The translations under genes and the position numbers were made by a program. A stretch of 64,000 bases of DNA from Streptomyces tsukubensis (GTDB lineage: Bacteria; Actinomycetota; Actinomycetes; Streptomycetales; Streptomycetaceae). The stretch spans positions 1,364,001 through 1,428,000 of the forward strand of contig NZ_CP045178.1 of NCBI RefSeq assembly GCF_009296025.1, in the 5' to 3' direction. The notes beneath the pieces are model-generated. The model did not search any database, was not told the DNA's origin, and saw only the letters and a list, made by a program, of their open reading frames with translations. Positions within the stretch are counted from its first letter, which is position 1. The number at the start of each line of letters is the position of its first letter. This document shows positions 59,759-64,000 of this stretch, in pieces.

Positions 59759-60808
59759 GTGACCAGCGGCGACGCGGACCCTGGCGACCGGGGGGAGACC
59801 GGCAGGGCGAGACCCACCAGCAAGGACGTGGCGCGGGCCGCTGGTGTGTCGCAGGCGGCCGTCTCCCTCGTACTCGGTGGCAAATGGCGCGGCCGGGTGG
59901 CGGAGCCCACCGCGGAGCGGGTCAGGGCCGCCGCCCGCGATCTCGCCTACCGACCCAATCTCGCGGCACGCAACCTCCGCCTCGGCAGGACCCGCACGGC
60001 CCTCCTCGTCGTCCCCGCGATCACCAACGAGTTCTACGCGGGTGTCTACACCGGCGCCGCCAGGCTCGCCGCCACCCGGGGCTTCGGCGTGGTCATCTAT
60101 CCCTCACCCGACGGCATAGGCCCCGCACGTGACCCCTTCGACTCGGCGCGCGCGGCCCTCGACGGGGTGATCGCCTCCTCGATGACCGCGGACGCCCTCG
60201 GGGCCATCCACGGTGACGCGCTCCCCCTTGTCATGCTCGACAGTGATCCGGAGGACCGTCCCGACGCGGCCACGGTCAACCTCGACATCGCGGACGGCAT
60301 GCGGCAGGTGACAGACCATCTGCTGGCCCTCGGTCACCGCGACTTCCTGCATCTCGCGGCGGACATCGACTCGTGGACCTTCGCCGTACGGGCCAGGACA
60401 CTGGCCGCGGCCGTGGGCGGGGTGCCGGGAACCAGGCTGCGTACGGTGCGTGCTCCGTTGACGGTGACGGGGGCGAGGTCCGGCGCGCAGCGGGCACTCT
60501 CGGGGCGGTCGGGGGGCCGGCCGACGGCCGTCGTGTGCGACGACGACATCATGGCGGCGGGGGCCTGCAAGGCGGTGCGCGGCTTGGGGCTGACCGTTCC
60601 CGGGGACGTCTCGGTCACCGGCTTCGACGATCTGGGGCTCGCCTCGGCCCTCGATCCGGAACTCACCACCGTACGGCTGCCCGCCGAGGAGTTCGGTGAG
60701 CACGGTATGGCCGTCCTGCTGGCTCTGCTGAGCGGTGAACGGCCCGTCGCGCGGACGCTTCCCGTCAGCCTCGTCGTCCGCGGCTCGACCGGGACCGCTC
60801 CGGTCTGA
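59759..60808 (+). CDS. LacI-family transcriptional regulator
   Basis: 349 residues from GTG at 59759, with CGGAGGA upstream. HTH and hinge (about 20-75): SKDVARAAGVSQAAVSLVLG, NLAARNLRLGRTRTALLVV. The periplasmic-binding-like effector domain includes VTDHLLALGHRDFLHLA and PGDVSVTGFDDLGLASALDP. LVLGGKWRG replaces the usual VSxxLNG spacing, a small insertion in the HTH wing. It likely regulates the divergent MFS gene. Confidence 0.92.
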   Translation: MTSGDADPGDRGETGRARPTSKDVARAAGVSQAAVSLVLGGKWRGRVAEPTAERVRAAARDLAYRPNLAARNLRLGRTRTALLVVPAITNEFYAGVYTGAARLAATRGFGVVIYPSPDGIGPARDPFDSARAALDGVIASSMTADALGAIHGDALPLVMLDSDPEDRPDAATVNLDIADGMRQVTDHLLALGHRDFLHLAADIDSWTFAVRARTLAAAVGGVPGTRLRTVRAPLTVTGARSGAQRALSGRSGGRPTAVVCDDDIMAAGACKAVRGLGLTVPGDVSVTGFDDLGLASALDPELTTVRLPAEEFGEHGMAVLLALLSGERPVARTLPVSLVVRGSTGTAPV

Positions 60809-60820
60809 ACCCGGACGTGG

Positions 60821-60851
60821 GTGTGCCCCCACCGGGCCGGCGGGGGCACAC
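60821..60851. terminator. Bidirectional terminator, lacI/prcA
   Basis: GTGTGCCCCC / GGGGGCACAC, a 10-bp perfect stem with an 11-nt loop between two convergent genes. Confidence 0.85.
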
Positions 60852-60876
60852 CATGGTCGGACGCGGACGGCCGCGG

Positions 60877-61716
60877 TTACTTCCCGCCGTCCCCCGAATC
60901 GGCGGAGCCGGACTTCCCCGAGCCCCCGCGCGGCTTGCCGCCCCGCTTGGACGGCGGGTTCTCGTCCGGGCCCGGCTCCTCGTCGAGGGCCGAGTCCGTC
61001 TCGGCGGTGGCGTCACCGTCCGCCGCCAGGAGGCGGGCGAGCTGACGCCCGATGATGCGCTTGAACTTCCGCGCCTGCGGCCGGGTGCGGTCGAGCACCG
61101 CGACCTCCAGCCGCTCCGCCGGGATCTCCCGCTCGCCGCCGTTGGTGTCCCTGGAGAGCGCCTGCACCGCGAGCTTCAACGCCTCGGCCAGAGTCATCCC
61201 CTCCCGGTGGCGCTGATCGAGATAGGTACTGATCGTCTCCGCGTTGCCGCCGACCGCCACGGAGCCGTGCTCGTCGACGATGGAGCCGTCGTGCGGCAGC
61301 CGGTAGATCTGGTCGCCCTCGGGCGACACCCCCACCTCGGCCACGACGAGTTCCACCTCGTAGGGCTTCTCCCCCGCGCTGGAGAAGATGGTGCCGAGCG
61401 TCTGCGCGTAGACGTTGGCGAGACCGCGTGCCGTCACATCGGTACGGTCGTACGTGTATCCCCGCAGGTCGGCGTAGCGGACGCCGCCGATCCTGAGATT
61501 CTCGTACTCGTTGTACTTGCCGGCGGCCGCGAAACCGATCCGGTCATAGATCTCGCTGAACTTGTGCAGCGCGCGGGAGGGGTTCTCGCCGACGAAGACG
61601 ATGCCGTCGGCGTACTGGAGCACGACCAGGCTCCGGCCACGGGCGATACCCTTGCGGGCGTACTCCGCCCGGTCCGCCATGGCCTGCTGGGGTGAGACAT
61701 AGAACGGCGTCGACAC
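60877..61716 (-). CDS. prcA: 20S proteasome alpha subunit
   Basis: 279 residues. [20 protein letters not shown] then [20 protein letters not shown] is the alpha-type N-terminus; [20 protein letters not shown] follows. The last ~50 residues are a charged, Gly/Ser/Lys-rich tail ([12 protein letters not shown]) longer than the M. tuberculosis tail. Alpha rings gate the core. 51 nt downstream of prcB, co-transcribed. Confidence 0.96.
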   Translation of the reverse strand: MSTPFYVSPQQAMADRAEYARKGIARGRSLVVLQYADGIVFVGENPSRALHKFSEIYDRIGFAAAGKYNEYENLRIGGVRYADLRGYTYDRTDVTARGLANVYAQTLGTIFSSAGEKPYEVELVVAEVGVSPEGDQIYRLPHDGSIVDEHGSVAVGGNAETISTYLDQRHREGMTLAEALKLAVQALSRDTNGGEREIPAERLEVAVLDRTRPQARKFKRIIGRQLARLLAADGDATAETDSALDEEPGPDENPPSKRGGKPRGGSGKSGSADSGDGGK

Positions 61717-61767
61717 CGGCTATCCGTCCCTTTCTGTCTGTGACGAGTGCATTCCTGACCACCGACC

Positions 61768-62613
61768 TCAGAGGATTTCGGCCCTGGGGCCGTCGGGGAG
61801 TTCGAGCCGGCGCTCGTGGATCGCGCGAACGATCGCGGCGGACTCGGTCTCTGCCAGTTGCCTGAAGCCTTCGTCGGTGATGACCGTGACGGTGGGATAA
61901 ATACGGCGGGCCAGGTCGGGGCCGCCGGTGGCGGAGTCGTCGTCGGCAGCGTCGTAGAGGGCCTGGACGACCAGCGTCGTCGCCTGCTGTTCCGTCAGGC
62001 CGTCGCGGTAGAGCTTCTTAAGTGCGCCCCTGGCGTAGACGGAGCCGGAACCCGTGGCGGCGAATCCGCGCTCCTCGGAACGGCCGCCCGTGACGTCGTA
62101 GGAGAAGATGCGGCCCTTCTCGCTGTCCGTGTCGTACCCCGCGAAGAGCGGCACCACCGCGAGGCCCTGCATCGCCATGGAGAGGTTGCCGCGGATCATC
62201 GTCGAGAGGCGGTTCGCCTTGCCCTCCAGGGAGAGTTGCGCCCCCTCGACCTTCTCGAAGTGCTCCAGTTCGAGCTGGAAGAGCTTGACCATCTCCACCG
62301 CGAGCCCCGCCGTGCCGGCGATGCCGACGGCCGAGTACTCGTCGGCGGGGAAGACCTTCTGCATGTCGCGCGAGGCGATGACATTGCCCATGGTCGCGCG
62401 GCGGTCACCGGCCAGCACCACGCCGCCGGGGAAGGTCAGCGCGAGAATGGTCGTGCCGTGCGGGGCTTCGATGGCGCCCTTGAGGGGCGGCAGCGTCTGC
62501 TTGCCGGGCAGCAGTTCGGGCTGGTGGTCGGTGAGAAAGTCCATGAAGGACGACGAACCGGGTGTCAGGAAAGCAGCCGGCAGCCGCCCGGTGCTACGAG
62601 TGTTGGCTTCCAC
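61768..62613 (-). CDS. prcB: 20S proteasome beta subunit
   Basis: 281 residues from GTG at 62613, with GGAGGG six nt upstream. A 53-residue propeptide is cleaved before Thr54 ([12 protein letters not shown]), which becomes the N-terminal nucleophile; [20 protein letters not shown] and [15 protein letters not shown] are typical. The gene start overlaps, in another frame, the 3' end of a decayed endonuclease VII gene. Confidence 0.96.
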   Translation of the reverse strand: MEANTRSTGRLPAAFLTPGSSSFMDFLTDHQPELLPGKQTLPPLKGAIEAPHGTTILALTFPGGVVLAGDRRATMGNVIASRDMQKVFPADEYSAVGIAGTAGLAVEMVKLFQLELEHFEKVEGAQLSLEGKANRLSTMIRGNLSMAMQGLAVVPLFAGYDTDSEKGRIFSYDVTGGRSEERGFAATGSGSVYARGALKKLYRDGLTEQQATTLVVQALYDAADDDSATGGPDLARRIYPTVTVITDEGFRQLAETESAAIVRAIHERRLELPDGPRAEIL

Positions 62614-62741
62614 GGGTTTCCCTCCAAATAGGCGGCAGCCCGACGAACAGGGTCGGGATCGTCTCCCAACATGCCGATGGCCGAATCGCAGTTGAAGCAC
62701 AGTACGCCACGGACCCTACCCGCCCTGTAGCACTGATCCAC
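62565..62741 (-). pseudogene. Remnant of recombination endonuclease VII gene
   Basis: In the frame that overlaps the prcB start, 58 residues read [20 protein letters not shown] then [20 protein letters not shown] and [18 protein letters not shown], closing with TGA. This is the C-terminal half of the His-Me finger endonuclease VII protein that many Streptomyces encode between pup and prcB. The catalytic VDHCH has become VDQCY, and the N-terminal zinc-binding half is absent: only 130 bp remain up to the pup stop, part of it taken by a hairpin. It is therefore probably non-functional. Confidence 0.75.
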
Positions 62742-62821
62742 CTGGGTGACCCGGGCGGAATCCGGTGTATGCGGTGTGCGGGCGGTGCGGGTGCGGTTGC
62801 GCGACGGCCGTGGCCGCGCGA

Positions 62822-62855
62822 CGCGCCGGGAGGAAGGGGCCTCCCGCCCGGCGCG
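62822..62855 (-). terminator. Hairpin behind pup
   Basis: CGCGCCGGG / CCCGGCGCG, a 9-bp perfect stem with a 16-nt partly paired loop, starting 18 nt past the pup stop. It could reduce readthrough from pup into prcBA or stabilise the pup message. Confidence 0.6.
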
Positions 62856-62872
62856 GTCCGCAGTGGTGACCC

Positions 62873-63091
62873 CTACTGGCCACCCTTTTGCACAAAACTC
62901 CGCACGAAGTCCTCGGCGTTCTCCTCAAGCACATCGTCGATTTCGTCCAGCACGGAGTCCACGTCGTCCGACAGCTTCTCCTGGCGCTCCTTGAGGTCCT
63001 CGGAGCCCTGCGCGTCCTGCGCCTGCTCCTCGGTCTCCTCCGTGGAACGTGTGGCCTTCTGCTGCCCGCCGTCGGTGTCCTTGGTCGCCAT
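62873..63091 (-). CDS. pup: Prokaryotic ubiquitin-like protein Pup
   Basis: 72 residues from ATG at 63091, preceded by GTGAGG. The N-terminal half is disordered and charged (MATKDTDGGQQKATRSTEET); the C-terminal half (DDVDSVLDEIDDVLEENAED) forms the coiled-coil partner for Mpa/ARC. It ends in Gly-Gly-Gln, so Dop must deamidate it before PafA can attach it. The frame extends 10 codons further up, but MATKD is the conserved start. Confidence 0.96.
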   Translation of the reverse strand: MATKDTDGGQQKATRSTEETEEQAQDAQGSEDLKERQEKLSDDVDSVLDEIDDVLEENAEDFVRSFVQKGGQ

Positions 63092-63232
63092 ATACCTCAC
63101 CCCGCTCGGTTCGACGTACAAGATCAGATTCTTCAGACCCTACAAGCAGGGCCGGAGATCGGCCCCGCCTTTGTCCCAACGTAGGCGGCCCATTCCGATG
63201 ATTCCCGTCGGGGACGTCTTTCAGGCACCGGA

Positions 63233-64000
63233 TCAGTTGCCGGACAGGACGCGAACGAGTTCTTCCGCGGTCCTGCACCGGTCGAGGAGTTCTTTCACGT
63301 GATTACGTGTACCGCGCAGCGGTTCCAGGGTCGGAACCCGCTGGAGCGAGTCGTGACCCGGGAGATCGAAGATGACCGAGTCCCACGAAGCCGCCGCGAC
63401 GTCATCGGCGTACTGTTCGAGACACCGCCCGCGGAAGTAGGCCCTGGTGTCCTCAGGAGGCGCCGTCACGGCCCTGGTGACCTCGCTCTCGTCCAGCAGC
63501 CGCTGCATCTTGCCGCGGGACGCCAGCCGGTTGTAGAGCCCCTTGTCGGGCCGTACGTCCGCGTACTGGAGGTCGACCAGGTGCAGCCGCGCCGCGTCCC
63601 AGTCCAGGTCGTCGCGGCGGCGGTACCCCTCCATCAGCTCCCGCTTGGCGACCCAGTCCAGCTCGCCCGACAGGCTCATCGGGTCGTTCTCCAGCCGGTT
63701 CAGGACGTCCTCCCACCTCGTGAGGATGTCCCTGGTCTGGTCGTCCGCGTCCGAGCCGTACCGTTCCTCGACGTACTTCCTCGCGAGTTCGAAGTACTCC
63801 ATCTGGAGCTGCACCGCGGTGAGGGTGCGCCCGCTGCGGAGCGTGACGAGGTGGCTGAGGGAGGCGTCGTGCGAGACCTGGTGCAGGGTGCGCACCGGCT
63901 GGTCGACCGCGAGGTCGACCGCGATGAAGCCGTCCTCGATCATGGCGAGGACCAGTGAGGTGGTGCCGAGCTTGAGATAGGTCGAGATCTCGGACAGGTT
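63233..64000 (-). CDS. dop: Pup deamidase/depupylase Dop (C-terminal part)
   Basis: 255 residues visible; the gene enters from the right edge, so the start is outside. ISTYLKLGTTSLVLAMIEDG, QMEYFELARKYVEERYG, LDWVAKRELMEGYRRRDDLD, DLQYADVRPDKGLYNRLASR are Dop/PafA-family features; the Dop-specific loop would be upstream. Dop converts the C-terminal Gln of Pup to Glu and removes Pup from substrates. It lies 141 nt upstream of pup. Confidence 0.95.
   Translation of the reverse strand, partial: NLSEISTYLKLGTTSLVLAMIEDGFIAVDLAVDQPVRTLHQVSHDASLSHLVTLRSGRTLTAVQLQMEYFELARKYVEERYGSDADDQTRDILTRWEDVLNRLENDPMSLSGELDWVAKRELMEGYRRRDDLDWDAARLHLVDLQYADVRPDKGLYNRLASRGKMQRLLDESEVTRAVTAPPEDTRAYFRGRCLEQYADDVAAASWDSVIFDLPGHDSLQRVPTLEPLRGTRNHVKELLDRCRTAEELVRVLSGN

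Noticed and set aside
1..64000. tRNA, rRNA, prophage or integrated plasmid
   Set aside because: No cloverleaf, rRNA segment, integrase, attachment duplication or phage gene was found on either strand.

Overview
The window is a piece of a Streptomyces chromosome. The evidence is very high GC with strong third-position bias, many GTG and some TTG starts, 4-bp gene overlaps, and a gene order known from Streptomyces core chromosomes: infC-rpmI-rplT, a rar-type conservon, HelY-like helicase, tatC/tatA, pafC/pafB, two FKBPs, pafA, prcA/prcB, pup and dop. No rRNA, tRNA, CRISPR array, transposase, integrase or phage gene was seen. It reads as vertical core sequence with small accessory inserts. Species was not assigned.

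Layout. 0-4.3 kb: start of a probable sensor kinase, a TrmH-type rRNA methyltransferase, and the IF3-L35-L20 operon read leftwards behind a long leader with an attenuator-like hairpin. IF3 most likely starts on ATC. 4.3-12.8 kb: SseB-like protein, a mycosin-type protease overlapping a proline-rich membrane protein, a PLP-dependent racemase/aldolase-fold enzyme, a TetX-like FAD monooxygenase and a secreted HAD phosphatase. 12.8-18.5 kb: SDR, aldehyde dehydrogenase, GlnA4-like gamma-glutamyl ligase, FadR/GntR regulator and a gamma-glutamyl hydrolase, together a probable ethanolamine/polyamine route. 18.7-25 kb: lipase, LysR regulator with a divergent TDT/SLAC1 transporter, nucleotidyltransferase, BtuF-like metal receptor and an XRE-cupin regulator. 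25-29 kb: osmoprotectant ABC transporter whose permease carries two tandem substrate-binding domains. 29-31 kb: a 5'-3' exonuclease and an iron-box-controlled siderophore-interacting protein.

31-40.5 kb is the most interesting segment. A SigK-like ECF sigma factor and its RskA-like anti-sigma lie beside a tightly coupled five-gene lipid operon (FAD oxidoreductase, DUF1365, two cyclopropane-synthase-type methyltransferases, DUF1295) and a divergent fasciclin lipoprotein. The gene set matches the Mycobacterium sigK locus. Three near-identical promoters (CCATCC-N15-[AC]CGAA[TG]) sit in front of sigK, the lipid operon and the fasciclin gene, so a single SigK regulon can be read from the sequence.

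40.5-64 kb: a RluA pseudouridine synthase, the rarA-E conservon, HelY, a diacylglycerol-kinase-type enzyme, Tat components, PafBC, FKBPs, PafA, an MFS/LacI pair, the 20S proteasome, a decayed endonuclease VII gene, Pup, and Dop running off the right edge.

Two repeat classes recur. One is a dispersed palindromic element (AGGGGTCCTTGC...GCAAGGACCCCT) with three copies and one half copy. The other is a set of short GC-rich tandem arrays with periods of 6 to 39 bp, several of which straddle stop codons or sit in convergent intergenic gaps.
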